From NCBI RefSeq assembly GCF_003290125.1, contig NZ_QMKH01000010.1:1-64000 (forward strand): a stretch of 64,000 nucleotides of DNA, given 5' to 3'. Numbering within the stretch: position 1 is the stretch's first letter; each line of letters starts with the position of its first letter. A program made the translations under genes and the position numbers. Positions 1 to 8,901 of the stretch are shown piece after piece. This stretch comes from Microvirga flavescens. Its GTDB lineage: Bacteria; Pseudomonadota; Alphaproteobacteria; Rhizobiales; Beijerinckiaceae. Under the pieces are notes generated by a model, which saw only the letters and a program-made list of their open reading frames with translations, made no database searches and was not told the origin of the DNA.

Positions 1-251
1 CCGAGATCGACAACCAGAGCCTCATCCTGCCCCGCCGCGAGCGCCACATTCTCGAATACCTCGTGCGCAACCGCGGACGCCGCCTGACCAAGACGCAGAT
101 CTTCAACGCCATCTACGGAATCTATTCCAACGACGTCGAGGAAAGCGTCATCGAAGGCCACATCAGCAAGCTCCGCAAGAAGCTCCGCTTCAAGCTCGGA
201 CACGATCCCATCGAAGCAAAGCGATACATCGGATACACCTTCGTCGGGTGA
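1..251 (+). CDS. ftcR: Flagellar transcriptional regulator FtcR, C-terminal part (5' end outside window)
   Basis: The reading frame is open from the left edge and gives about 82 residues of an OmpR-type winged-helix DNA-binding domain. It includes a [11 protein letters not shown] segment, then [17 protein letters not shown] and a recognition helix with [13 protein letters not shown]. This matches my memory of the C-terminus of Brucella/Sinorhizobium FtcR, the orphan response regulator that switches on class II flagellar operons. Location beside the flagellar genes fits. The receiver domain and true start lie upstream of the window. The stop at 249-251 is close to the lipoprotein gene that follows. 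Confidence 0.85.
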   Translation, partial: EIDNQSLILPRRERHILEYLVRNRGRRLTKTQIFNAIYGIYSNDVEESVIEGHISKLRKKLRFKLGHDPIEAKRYIGYTFVG

Positions 252-316
252 AAATCCGATCATTCCCGCTCGAACTCCCGGTGGGTTGCGATTCAAATTT
301 CACCGAGAGAAAGCGA

Positions 317-1030
317 ATGAGCACTCCGGACACAAAAAGACGAAGAGATCACTTCAAGAATCTGTATCGCCCGGCAAGGCGGCTTTTTCTGCTTACGGGC
401 GTTTGCTCTCTCACGGCCTGCAACGGCACGGAAGCTCTCTATACATCCGGCCCCTGGGGCCCCCCGCCTCCTGTATCGGTTGCGGCAATAGGCGGCGCAT
501 GGGGCACAGTTCCTCGCGAGGTCTCCATCGTCGTTGAGCGCCCTCCTGTGAGCAGGCCGTATCATCCCGCCATGCAAGCGCACCGCGTGCCGGGGAAAGC
601 TCCCCTCGCCACGCGCGGCACGGTCGTGCCTGCTCCATCACAAACACCGGCACCGCCACAGAGGCTTGAAGCGCAGACACGGGAACTGCCTGCGGCAACG
701 CCGCAGCCGCCCGCATCACCTTCACCGGTGACGAAGCCCTCCTCGCATGCACGAGGACCGACCTCTTTCGTGGGGAACTGGACGATCAAACCGGCCAACG
801 GCGCGCCGTGCCGACTGAACCTGACGAGCGTTCCTACGCTGGATCTTTACAAGGCTTCGATATCCAGCTGCAGCAGCAACGCCCTGCAGAACGTCAATTC
901 ATGGAATATCCGCAACGGCAACATCGTGCTCTATGCCAGAGGCAGTGTCGTTGCGCGCATGAACACGGAGGGGGCGCCTCTGAAGGGGATGCTTGAGGGG
1001 TCCAGCATTCCCCTCACACTTTCCCGCTAA
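317..1030 (+). CDS. Omp19-like outer-membrane lipoprotein with protease-inhibitor (AprI/Inh) domain
   Basis: I chose the ATG at 317 because it is preceded by a purine-rich GAGAGAAAG. A longer frame could begin at GTG 248, overlapping the ftcR stop. The 237-aa product has a basic N-terminus, a hydrophobic stretch and a lipobox L32-T-A-C35, so it should be acylated at Cys35. A proline/alanine-rich linker (about residues 45-145) leads to a C-terminal domain beginning FVGNWTIKPANG with a Cys pair (APCRLNL and SISSC). That pattern is typical of the Inh/Omp19 beta-barrel protease inhibitors. The family blocks proteases in the periplasm or host. Its place next to ftcR may be coincidental. Confidence 0.7.
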   Translation: MSTPDTKRRRDHFKNLYRPARRLFLLTGVCSLTACNGTEALYTSGPWGPPPPVSVAAIGGAWGTVPREVSIVVERPPVSRPYHPAMQAHRVPGKAPLATRGTVVPAPSQTPAPPQRLEAQTRELPAATPQPPASPSPVTKPSSHARGPTSFVGNWTIKPANGAPCRLNLTSVPTLDLYKASISSCSSNALQNVNSWNIRNGNIVLYARGSVVARMNTEGAPLKGMLEGSSIPLTLSR

Positions 1031-1038
1031 GTACCACG

Positions 1039-1599
1039 CTACTGACAGAAAGCGCGAGCACCCGGCGTCCACTCCCCGAAGCCGGTCGCCACCATATTGG
1101 CGACGACGCGGCAGACATACTGCTTTTGTGCCGGATTGTTGTTTGGCCCCGCATGATAGCGGGCCACGGCCATGGTCCAGCTTCCTTCGCGCACGCGAAG
1201 TTGCTTTAGAAACTGCGCCGCATAATCGACATTGTCGCGCGGGTTCAGCATGCTCGCCAGAGAGGCGAACTTGTCCCTGTGGTAATGGTGGTTGATCTGC
1301 ATGCAACCGAGGTCGATCAACTTGGCTCCGTTCCGACTCGCACCCTCGAACTGCTTCATGGCCTCGGAGGCGTTTGCCGCGAAATACGGTTTTCCCTCGA
1401 TGTTCATGGCATAGGGCTGCAAGGACCCGCGCTTCCCTGTCTCCGTCAGGCCGACCGAATAGAGCATTCCGAGAGGAACGCCGTATTTCGCAGCGGCACG
1501 GACCATTTCCCGCTCGCAGCTGTTGGCACTCGCAGAAGCCTGCGATCCAATGCTACAGATAGAGGCTGCCGACAGCGCGATGAGCAGAAATGCTCTCAT
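1039..1599 (-). CDS. Flagellum-associated lytic transglycosylase (SLT fold)
   Basis: The ATG at 1599 gives 186 aa with a signal peptide (MRAFLLIALSAASICSIGSQ). The rest is one soluble lytic transglycosylase domain. The catalytic Glu is probably E53 in GLTETGKRG, and the LGCMQIN and VARYHAG motifs of the family are present. It would cut peptidoglycan in the periplasm to let the flagellar rod through, like SltF of Rhodobacter. It is the last gene of the fliF-to-fliK run and its start lies 47 bp inside fliK, implying translational coupling. The frame can be extended upstream but only without a signal peptide at the front. Confidence 0.8.
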   Translation of the reverse strand: MRAFLLIALSAASICSIGSQASASANSCEREMVRAAAKYGVPLGMLYSVGLTETGKRGSLQPYAMNIEGKPYFAANASEAMKQFEGASRNGAKLIDLGCMQINHHYHRDKFASLASMLNPRDNVDYAAQFLKQLRVREGSWTMAVARYHAGPNNNPAQKQYVCRVVANMVATGFGEWTPGARAFCQ

Positions 1600-2857
1600 C
1601 GTTCCGATCCTTCCCCTGTTTATCCGTTCTTTCGTGAGAGGCGGCTCGCTCGCGCGGGCGCTCTTCCGAGCCGGCTGCGAATCCTTGTTGCTGACCGCCG
1701 AATTGCGGTTGCGATTGTGGCCGCTGACCGAACGATGTGTCCTGCTGCGACGCCTCAGGCGTTCCCACATGGATACTCACGACATCCGGCCGGTAGCCCG
1801 ATGTGCGCAGCAACGCGGAAAGCTTTTCGGAATCCTTGCGTAACAATTGCGCGGTCTCGTCGCTTTGCGCATGAAGCTCCATCTCCAGCGTGTCGCCTGA
1901 CAGCCGCATCTTGACTGTGACGATACCAAGCTCGACCGGGTGGAGCTGGATGTTCAGGACTCTCATGACACCTTCGGAGGCTCGCGATACCACGGGCCGT
2001 GTCGGATCGGTCTTGATATCGTTCGGGCGCAATTCGCTGCTGGCCTCTCTTGCCTCAGAAAAGACAGCTCCGGCGATCCGCTGAAGAACCGCATTTGAGG
2101 TCGCGGTCTCATTCGCGTCCCGGTCGGTCTGGTTTGCCATGATCCGCAGTGAATCGTCTTGCGTAGCATCATTGCCCGCATGCGCAGTCAACGTTGCCTG
2201 TAGCGCCGTGAGGGGATGCGAAGGCTTGATGCCCATGGCTTCCCGAGGCGCTTCACCCACCACGCCACGCGTGTCGGGAGCCGCCAGAGCAGGACTCGAA
2301 GAAACCGGCTTGAAGTGCGCCTCCTGATGAAGCACGGCGATCTTCGGCTTTTCTTTGTTTGCAAAGTCCTGCACCTGTCCCTCCCCCGTAAGCTCGCTGG
2401 GTAGAGCTGTATCCGGCATTGAGAGAAGAGACGCGATCCCTGAGGGCGCAATGTCCTTTGGTGTTGCGGAGACAAGCTGTGTACTTGCATCCGGCAATGG
2501 AGCTTTTGCGACAGCGGCGCTCGCCAGCGCCTGTTCCAGAAGAAGCGGGTTCGCATTCGGTATCGATGACAGGCTCATCGTGCCATCGGCGCCTTGATTC
2601 CGGCCTTCCTGGTCTGCGTTACTCTTGATGGGATTTCCACTCTCCTGCAGAGCCTGATCCCTCTCGCCCATCGCCCGCTCATCACGCGGCGTGAGGCCAT
2701 CCTTGGCAGAGGAGAGATCCTGAAGGAGTGAATCGAAGGCTGCTGTATCCAGAGGCCCTCCCCGCTCGCTTGACCCGTCCGTCTGCGGGGCCGGCTTTAG
2801 CGCGATGAGATCGACCTGTCGCGACATATTCTGGATGAAGCCATCGAGCTTGGTCAT
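1553..2857 (-). CDS. fliK: Flagellar hook-length control protein FliK (MotD)
   Basis: This 434-aa protein is secreted by the flagellar export apparatus and measures hook length before the switch to filament export. The first 300 residues are low-complexity and variable. The C-terminal Flg_hook domain is recognisable around residues 305-375, with LHPVELGIVTVKMRLSGD and ALLRTSGYRPDVV. A Gln/Arg-rich tail follows. In Sinorhizobium the same gene was first called motD because it sits behind motB-motC, the arrangement seen here. It overlaps motC by 4 bp at its start. Confidence 0.85.
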   Translation of the reverse strand: MTKLDGFIQNMSRQVDLIALKPAPQTDGSSERGGPLDTAAFDSLLQDLSSAKDGLTPRDERAMGERDQALQESGNPIKSNADQEGRNQGADGTMSLSSIPNANPLLLEQALASAAVAKAPLPDASTQLVSATPKDIAPSGIASLLSMPDTALPSELTGEGQVQDFANKEKPKIAVLHQEAHFKPVSSSPALAAPDTRGVVGEAPREAMGIKPSHPLTALQATLTAHAGNDATQDDSLRIMANQTDRDANETATSNAVLQRIAGAVFSEAREASSELRPNDIKTDPTRPVVSRASEGVMRVLNIQLHPVELGIVTVKMRLSGDTLEMELHAQSDETAQLLRKDSEKLSALLRTSGYRPDVVSIHVGTPEASQQDTSFGQRPQSQPQFGGQQQGFAAGSEERPRERAASHERTDKQGKDRNDESISAHRAVGSLYL

Positions 2858-4062
2858 CTGGAATCTTTCTGGAAAAGCCGATCGACTCTCTCAAGGGCGC
2901 TTTGCGCACGGGATATCGCTGGCGTCGGCAGGTTGATTTTTTCGGGGGGCTCAACGGATGCAACGGGTTTGGGCGGCGGGACCGGCGATGGCGCACCGGC
3001 TGGCCCGCTGCGGATGAAGCTTGCCATCGCGAGGGCTGAATCCAGAAGCTCGACATCGCGCGGGGGAAGGATCTGTTTGTCGATGCGCCTCAATTCCGCG
3101 AGGCCGGGTTCAAACCCCTCTTTGGACACGACGATGGCCGCCGCCCGATAGAGCCTTGCCCGGGCATTGCTGACAGAATCCTTTCCGGACAATTCGCCCG
3201 CCTTGTCCGCCGCGAGAACGGCGGCACCCGTCTGCCCCTGCTCGATCGCGGCGCGCGCGATCATCAGGTAAAGTTCCAGGCTAACAGACGGCTCCAGTTC
3301 GTCGAGCATGGATACGAGCCGCCTGAAGCGCTCGTGATCCTTCGCGAATTCAAGGCGCGTGAGGGCGCTGGCAAACCGTTGCCGAAAGTTTCCGGAATAG
3401 ATCGAATGCCGGAAACGGCGCAGATACTGCCGGGACAACGCATCGAATTTCTTCGTATCCCCCATCTGGCTGACCACGAAGATCTCGCGCCGCAGGGCCG
3501 CTTCCTCAACCAGCGTTCCCGGAAGCTGCAGGCGCGCGAAGTCCAGCAGGGCGACGGATCTCGCAGGATCGTTGCGAACCACCAGAGCCGATTGGACGAG
3601 CGCGATCTGGCCCGCGAGGACCGGTGGAAGCGTGTGCACGTCGATCCCTTCAAGGAGCTGGCGCGCATCGTCCTCCCGCCCCTCCACGTAGGCGAGGGCC
3701 CCCTTCACCAGAACCTCGTCCAGCGTCGCGAGCCCGCCGGTGTTCTGGATTTTCCGTAGAATGTCGGGCCTTCCGCCGCTCAGCACAAACACGACAGTGG
3801 AGCGGACATTGTGCGGCTCCTGCCATACCGTCGCATCAAGGGATGTCAGGCTCTCGTCGATGCGTGCGAGAAGGGTGCGCTGGGCGAGATGCGCATTGGT
3901 AGATCCCATCGCTATCTGGTCCTGCAACGCCTGCAAGGTGCGCACCAGTTCAATCGGCGTCGCCGAAATGGCGCGCGACTGCTGCTCCCCGTCAGGCTCG
4001 GCCATGACAGGGAAAGACGTCAGGATGGCCATCGCCACCAGGGAATACCCTCCCCGCTTCAC
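2854..4062 (-). CDS. motC: Periplasmic motility protein MotC
   Basis: The product is 402 aa with a clear signal peptide (MKRGGYSLVAMAILTSFPVMA). It is followed by the helical body of MotC, including the family segment VVFVLSGGRPDILRK and the SGNFRQRFASALTRLEF region. In Sinorhizobium MotC binds the periplasmic part of MotB and is needed for motor rotation, and MotE acts as its chaperone; motE is also in this window. The start overlaps the motB stop by 4 bp and the end overlaps fliK by 4 bp, so the three are translated as a unit. The C-terminus is Pro-rich. Confidence 0.88.
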   Translation of the reverse strand: MKRGGYSLVAMAILTSFPVMAEPDGEQQSRAISATPIELVRTLQALQDQIAMGSTNAHLAQRTLLARIDESLTSLDATVWQEPHNVRSTVVFVLSGGRPDILRKIQNTGGLATLDEVLVKGALAYVEGREDDARQLLEGIDVHTLPPVLAGQIALVQSALVVRNDPARSVALLDFARLQLPGTLVEEAALRREIFVVSQMGDTKKFDALSRQYLRRFRHSIYSGNFRQRFASALTRLEFAKDHERFRRLVSMLDELEPSVSLELYLMIARAAIEQGQTGAAVLAADKAGELSGKDSVSNARARLYRAAAIVVSKEGFEPGLAELRRIDKQILPPRDVELLDSALAMASFIRSGPAGAPSPVPPPKPVASVEPPEKINLPTPAISRAQSALERVDRLFQKDSR

Positions 4063-5252
4063 GAGGGGCGATCCCGCAGAAGAATCTCGATGCGCCGGTT
4101 TTCAGGCGCCTTTGGATCGGCCGCATTCTTCAAAGTCCGGTCGGCATGTCCTTCGACGCGCTCTACCCTCGCTTGGTCCAAGCCTCCCCGCACGAGCATG
4201 TAGAAGGCCATGTGCGCCCTCGCCGTCGATAAACGCCAGTTGTCGTAAGTGTCCGACTTGAAGGGGCGGCCATCGGTATGCCCACGGATGATGATGCGCC
4301 CGCTGCGCGCGCTGAGGATCTTCGCGATCTTCTCCATCGCGCGCACGACCTTCGGCTGGGGCTCGGCGGAGCCGATGGCGAACATGCTGAAGTCGAGCTC
4401 ATCGGTGATGCTGATAAGAACACCTTCTCCGGTTCTGCTCACCTCAAGATGCGGAGCTTTTGCCGTGTCGCGCTCGCCTTGAAGCGCCTTTGCAATCTCA
4501 GCCTTCAGCTCCGCGTCCTGCTGGCGGAGCGCCTGCTTCTCGGTTTCGGGTGATGTTTTCTGCGACGCTTTTTCCGCGGCAACATCTCCGGCATCGCCCA
4601 TCTTTTGCTTATCCGCTGGCGTCGCCGGCGCCAGTGCATCGAGCCTCGCCTCCGGCGGCAGTGCCGGCGCGGTTCCCGGCGCTCCGGGCGTCTGCGTCTT
4701 TGGCTTTGGGAGAGGCGCCACCTGCCAATAGAGCGGGTCGAAAGGATCCCTGTAGGCCTCGCCGCCGTTCATGCCGGGCACGCCGGTTTCCCCGAGCGTC
4801 GCATCCGCGCCGGAGGTGTCCTGCACCCGCTCATGCTCCGCTTCGGAGGCAAGCTTTGCGAGGATCGCGTAAGGGTCCTGAAAAAGCTCGCTTTCCTTGT
4901 AGCGGGATTTTCCAGGCTGCGGCGCACGTCCGCCCATTTCAGGGCCTGTGCCGGGAGAGGGCTTGTCGCTTTGATCAGCATCGACCGATGTATCCGGCGA
5001 TGTCTTCTTCGGCTCCTTCAAACCTTTCCGCTCCGGAGAACTCTCGGCGAGCTGGACCGGGTTGAAGTAGTTCGCAATCGTCGTCCGCGTTGCCTTGTCG
5101 GTGGAGCTGATCAGCCACATGACGAGAAAGAAGGCCATCATGGCCGTCATGAAATCGGCATGCGCGATCTTCCACACGCCGCCTTTGTGGTGCTCCTCCT
5201 CATCGTCATGTCGACGGACGATGATGATTTCGTTCTTTCCTGCATCGGACAT
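4059..5252 (-). CDS. motB: Flagellar motor stator protein MotB
   Basis: The ATG at 5252 begins MSDAGKNEII and gives 397 aa. A single transmembrane helix spans about residues 33-51 (ADFMTAMMAFFLVMW) and carries the proton-binding Asp33, equivalent to Asp32 of E. coli. A long acidic and proline-rich linker follows. The C-terminal OmpA-like domain (about residues 270-395, with IIIRGHTDGRPF and VEGHADR) anchors the stator to peptidoglycan. No motA is in the window, so the partner gene must lie elsewhere. The gene starts 2 bp after fliH ends. Confidence 0.92.
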   Translation of the reverse strand: MSDAGKNEIIIVRRHDDEEEHHKGGVWKIAHADFMTAMMAFFLVMWLISSTDKATRTTIANYFNPVQLAESSPERKGLKEPKKTSPDTSVDADQSDKPSPGTGPEMGGRAPQPGKSRYKESELFQDPYAILAKLASEAEHERVQDTSGADATLGETGVPGMNGGEAYRDPFDPLYWQVAPLPKPKTQTPGAPGTAPALPPEARLDALAPATPADKQKMGDAGDVAAEKASQKTSPETEKQALRQQDAELKAEIAKALQGERDTAKAPHLEVSRTGEGVLISITDELDFSMFAIGSAEPQPKVVRAMEKIAKILSARSGRIIIRGHTDGRPFKSDTYDNWRLSTARAHMAFYMLVRGGLDQARVERVEGHADRTLKNAADPKAPENRRIEILLRDRPS

Positions 5253-5254
5253 GG

Positions 5255-5869
5255 TCAGAGCGACTCTCCGGCATTGGCGAGGCGCGCGCCCCACGCGGCG
5301 AACTGAGTTTCGATCATCGTATCGTCCACGACGGCGGACACTTCCGGCTCATCGGCCTTGACGAACGAGACAGCCATCGCCGCCGAACCGATGCGATCTG
5401 AAAGAGCGTCCAAAAGATCGCCCGGCCCCCTGACTGTGACGACCGGCTTTCCCCGATCTTCGAGCAGGGACGAGAGGTTTGCCACGAATTCGTCCAGAAT
5501 CTGCCGCCGCACACCATCGGATAAAAAGGGTGTGATTATCCGCGCCATGCTGTCCGCGAGCTTCTCCTCAAGATGCTGAACCGCGTCAGTCAGTTGTGAC
5601 GAGAGCTGTTCGCTTTCCTTTGAAAGCCACCTTTCGCGCTCGGCAGAAAGCTGCTCCGCAAACCGGGCGCGCTCGAGCGCAAGAGTCTCCTGCGCCTCGT
5701 GAAGTGCCGCTGCGCGTCCCTCACTGCGTCCGCGCTCTTCGGCGGAAGCAACGAGAGCCGCAATGTCCTGCACGGGCGGCTGTGGCTTGAGAGCGGGAGC
5801 AGGCCTTTCCGGAATTTGCGCGCCTGCGAGGTCGAAATCGGGAAGATAGCGCGAAATCGCGTGAGCCAT
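5255..5869 (-). CDS. fliH: Flagellar export ATPase regulator FliH-like protein
   Basis: The ATG at 5869 shares one base with the fliF stop (TGATG), so translation is coupled. The 204-aa product is a soluble acidic protein. It has a proline-rich N-terminus, a long Glu/Arg/Ala-rich coiled coil (about residues 40-110), and a C-terminal domain with LLEDRGKPVVTVRGP. This is the layout of FliH/YscL, which binds the ATPase FliI and docks it at the export gate. Sequence similarity within this family is low, so the call leans on layout and on the position between fliF and motB. Confidence 0.72.
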   Translation of the reverse strand: MAHAISRYLPDFDLAGAQIPERPAPALKPQPPVQDIAALVASAEERGRSEGRAAALHEAQETLALERARFAEQLSAERERWLSKESEQLSSQLTDAVQHLEEKLADSMARIITPFLSDGVRRQILDEFVANLSSLLEDRGKPVVTVRGPGDLLDALSDRIGSAAMAVSFVKADEPEVSAVVDDTMIETQFAAWGARLANAGESL

Positions 5870-7509
5870 CAGGCAGCCTCCGCCTGCATCAGCCATTGCT
5901 TGAGAATGGCTGCGGCCTGCTCTTCATCGAACTCCACCATCTGCTCAAGCTTCTTCTGCGGCGTGCGGTTCATCTTGCCGGTCAGATCTTCGATCAGGTT
6001 GGGCACAGTGACCGTTTCAAGCTGCGGCGTGCCTTCAGCGGCTTCCAGAGCTTCGTCAGGTGCAGCAAGGCTCGCGGTTGTCGCCTCATAGGCCTGCTCC
6101 TTCTCAGGGCGGGCGAGAATTGCGGTCACTGCGGGGCGCAGGCCGAACCAGATCAGCAGGCTGGCAACAACCAGGATCGTCAGGGCGTTGATGACATTGC
6201 CGAACTGCCGCATCAGCACTTCGCCAAGGCCGAGAGGCGGCGTCGGCTCCATCATGCGGCCGTCATCGATGAACCCGACGGCGGCGACCTTGATCTGATC
6301 GCCGCGAGCCTTGTCGAAGCCGGCTGCCGACGAGACGAGTTGCTCGATTTCGGCAATGCGCGCGTCGATGGCGCCCTGCGGAGCGTCGCTTCCCATCAGC
6401 GCCGTCAAGCGGCTGCGATTGACGAGAACGGCAACCGAAAGATTCTTGACGGCGTATCCATCGCTCACGGTCTGTATCGTCTTCGACGAAATCTCGTAGT
6501 TGGTCAGCTCCTCGCGGCGCTGGTTGTCCTGGCTCGAATTTTCGCCACCATCCGCACGCACCCGTTCTTCCGGCAGATTTTGCTGGACAGTCGTCGGTTT
6601 TTGATTGCTGCGATTTTGAGAGACCTCAGCTTCCTTGACCGTTCGGATGGAACGCTCGACTTTCGATTCCGGGTCGTAAGTCGTCTGGTTGATCGTGGTC
6701 TTGTCCGTGTTGAGACGCGCCGCGACGCTGACCTCGAAGTTTCCAAGCCCAAGATAGGGGGTCAAGGTGCGGCGAACGTTCTCCTGAATCTCGCGCCCGA
6801 CGTTGCGCTCAAGGGTCGCCATTCTGCCGGTTGCCGCGCTGGCGCCGTCATCGCCGGACATCAGGAGCGTGCCATCGGTATTGAGCACCGTCACCCGGTC
6901 GACCTTCATACCGGGAATTGCAGCCGCGACGAGGTGGCGGATGGCTTGAGCGGAACTCGTATCGTCCGCCGACTCCGTCCTGACAACGACAGACGCGGAG
7001 GCCGCCTGCTGCTCACGGCGGAAAGATCCGCGATCCGGCATCACGATGTGAACCCGCGCCGCCTTGACACCCTTCATGGTCTGGATCGTGCGGGCGATCT
7101 CGCCCTCAAGGGCGCGAACGCGCGTCACCTCCTGCATGAAGGACGTCAGGCCGAGCGAACCGAGATCGTTGAACAGCTCGTATCCCGATTTCGAACTCTG
7201 CGGCAGCCCTTTCTCAGCCAGAAGCATGCGGGCATTCGCGGTGTTCGCATGGCTGACGAGGACTGCCGTTCCGTCCGAGCTCACATCGAAAGGAATTCCA
7301 GCATCCTTGAGCACGGCGCCGATCCGGCTCACATCCTCACGCTCCAGTCCGACATAGAGCGGCTCCTGCGCAGGGCGGCTGAGATAATAGGCCCCAAGGC
7401 CGACGCCGAGGAAGACGACAAGCCCGATCAGGCCGAGAGCCACCAGGCGACGAACACCAAGCTCAAGGAGATTGCTCCAAAGTTTCTCGGCGTGTTCGCG
7501 TCCGGTCAT
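5869..7509 (-). CDS. fliF: Flagellar MS-ring protein FliF
   Basis: The 546-aa protein is the standard length for FliF, which builds the membrane-supramembrane ring. It has an N-terminal transmembrane helix (LGLIGLVVFLGVGLGAYYL). Ring-building motifs follow, with YVGLEREDVSRIGAVLKDAG and ARVHIVMPDRGSF. A second membrane helix lies near residue 440 (ALTILVVASLLIWFGL). The acidic C-terminal tail that binds FliG contains KKLEQMVEFDEEQAAAILKQW. Placing fliF directly behind the flagellin genes and ahead of motB is not the order I recall from Sinorhizobium or Brucella. FliG itself is not in the window. Confidence 0.95.
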   Translation of the reverse strand: MTGREHAEKLWSNLLELGVRRLVALGLIGLVVFLGVGLGAYYLSRPAQEPLYVGLEREDVSRIGAVLKDAGIPFDVSSDGTAVLVSHANTANARMLLAEKGLPQSSKSGYELFNDLGSLGLTSFMQEVTRVRALEGEIARTIQTMKGVKAARVHIVMPDRGSFRREQQAASASVVVRTESADDTSSAQAIRHLVAAAIPGMKVDRVTVLNTDGTLLMSGDDGASAATGRMATLERNVGREIQENVRRTLTPYLGLGNFEVSVAARLNTDKTTINQTTYDPESKVERSIRTVKEAEVSQNRSNQKPTTVQQNLPEERVRADGGENSSQDNQRREELTNYEISSKTIQTVSDGYAVKNLSVAVLVNRSRLTALMGSDAPQGAIDARIAEIEQLVSSAAGFDKARGDQIKVAAVGFIDDGRMMEPTPPLGLGEVLMRQFGNVINALTILVVASLLIWFGLRPAVTAILARPEKEQAYEATTASLAAPDEALEAAEGTPQLETVTVPNLIEDLTGKMNRTPQKKLEQMVEFDEEQAAAILKQWLMQAEAA

Positions 7510-7584
7510 GTTCAGGCTCGGCTTCTGACAAATTGTTCAGTGAACAATCTGTCGCCCGGCAATCTTGTCCGGAGCTTGCGCAAC

Positions 7585-7612
7585 AAAAAAGCCACGCTCT
7601 GGAGAGCGTGGC
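7585..7612 (-). terminator. Rho-independent terminator of the second flagellin gene
   Basis: GCCACGCTC and GAGCGTGGC form a 9-bp stem with a 4-base loop at 7591-7612. On the minus strand the stem is followed by six T residues (7590-7585). It lies 41 bp beyond the flagellin stop. A shorter T stretch on the plus side means it could work weakly in both directions. Confidence 0.85.
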
Positions 7613-7652
7613 CTTTTCTACTTTTCCCGAAAGGAAAGAACGAGGTAATCGC

Positions 7653-8822
7653 TTATTTGAACAGCGAGAGAATGCTCTGCGTGTTGCCGTTCGCAATGCC
7701 AAGAGCCTGAACGCCGAGCTGCTGCTGCACCTGCAGGGCCTTGAGTCGGGTGGACTCTTCTTCCATGTCGGCATCAACGAGGGTGCCGATGGAGCGTTCG
7801 TTCGCCTTGATGAGCGATTCGACGAAGGTCGTCTGCGAGGTGATCTGCGTCTTGTTCGCGCCGAGCGTGGTGGCCGCTTCGGTCATGGCGTTGAGCGCCT
7901 TGTCGACGACCGCGATGTAGGCGCGGAGCTTCGACAGGTCCTGGTTCTGAATCGCCGAGATGTCGAGCTTATCGATTGACAGGGCGTAGTGCTTGTTAGC
8001 ACCGTCCTCGTCCTTGCCGAAGACGCCCCATTCCTTGTTGAGGATGCCGCCCGCACCGTCCGCGTCCTTGACGGCCGCCGCGTTGGCGGTGTCAATCGCC
8101 GTAGCGTAAGTTGCCTTCGCGGTGTCGAAGGTGGTCTTGGCCGTGTCGTACACGGTCTTGGCCGCGGCATCCTTGATGCTTGCTTCCCAGGTCGCCTGGT
8201 CGGTCGCCCACTGGGTCTCCGCCGCCTGGAACGTCGCCTTGTCGGCAGCAATGTTTGCATCCACACCACCGCCAGCCGAAGCCGTCGTGGTCTTGTCATA
8301 GAGCTTCGTTTCGTCAACCGAGACGTTCACGGTATCGACCGTGATCGCGCCGTCAACGCGGGTGAACGAGGCGACGATCTTGCGGTCGGAGATGTAGTTA
8401 CCGGCGCCCGAATCCGTCGACAGCCAGTTCTCGCCGGACACAACCGAGGAATCGGCGGTCGACTTGATCTTGTTCAGGATGGCGCTGATTTCGGTCTGGA
8501 TCTTGCCGCGATCGACGTTCGGCGACATCGCTGCGGTGAGCTTCGCCTGGATCGACTTCATGTCTTCAATGGCGCTGTTCATGCCGTTGAAGGCGGTATC
8601 GACCGAGTTTGCGCCGAGACCGAGAGCGTCCTTCACCGCGCCGAGCGAGCCGTTGTCGGCGCGGATCGTCGTGGCGATGGACCAGTAGGCCGCATTGTCA
8701 GCGGCATTCGAGACCTTCAAGCCGGTCGAGATGCGGCTGCTGGTCTGATCGAGTTGTCCGGCGATGCTCTTCAGCGTCGTCAGAGCAGTCATGGCGGAAT
8801 TATTGGTGAGAAGGCTAGACAT
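7653..8822 (-). CDS. fliC: Flagellin (second of two tandem copies)
   Basis: The ATG at 8822 begins MSSLLTNNSAM and gives 389 aa. The N-terminal D0/D1 helices (SSRISTGLKVSNAADNAAYW) and the C-terminal helices (TLVDADMEEESTRLKALQVQ, ending SILSLFK) are canonical and would polymerise into the filament. The middle third (about residues 175-265) is an Ala/Thr/Asp-rich repetitive stretch with repeated TAK-T and ATY units, which looks helical rather than the usual beta-rich D2/D3. It is nearly identical to the copy at 9060-10229. It has a private leader and terminator, so it is its own transcription unit. Confidence 0.95.
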   Translation of the reverse strand: MSSLLTNNSAMTALTTLKSIAGQLDQTSSRISTGLKVSNAADNAAYWSIATTIRADNGSLGAVKDALGLGANSVDTAFNGMNSAIEDMKSIQAKLTAAMSPNVDRGKIQTEISAILNKIKSTADSSVVSGENWLSTDSGAGNYISDRKIVASFTRVDGAITVDTVNVSVDETKLYDKTTTASAGGGVDANIAADKATFQAAETQWATDQATWEASIKDAAAKTVYDTAKTTFDTAKATYATAIDTANAAAVKDADGAGGILNKEWGVFGKDEDGANKHYALSIDKLDISAIQNQDLSKLRAYIAVVDKALNAMTEAATTLGANKTQITSQTTFVESLIKANERSIGTLVDADMEEESTRLKALQVQQQLGVQALGIANGNTQSILSLFK

Positions 8823-8849
8823 GCGGCGTCCCCCAGGTGAGCAAAATGG

Positions 8850-8901
8850 TCGGGACATACCGGGCTTTCACCGGTATGGCAGGGCGGCGTCATGCCTTCG
8901 A
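8850..8901 (-). repeat. 52-bp flagellin leader repeat, copy A, with hairpin
   Basis: This 52-bp block is identical to 10257-10308, upstream of the other flagellin. It contains an 8-bp stem, CATACCGG/CCGGTATG (8856-8878), around a 7-base loop. The block ends 27 bp before the ATG, so it is probably in the 5' untranslated mRNA. Flagellin leaders in alphaproteobacteria are targets of the post-transcriptional regulator FlbT; that link is inferred. Confidence 0.7.

Noticed and set aside
5896-7710. 604-codon open frame on the plus strand
   Set aside because: It is antisense to fliF and reflects GC-rich codon bias. Its translation is Arg/Leu/His-rich with no domain.
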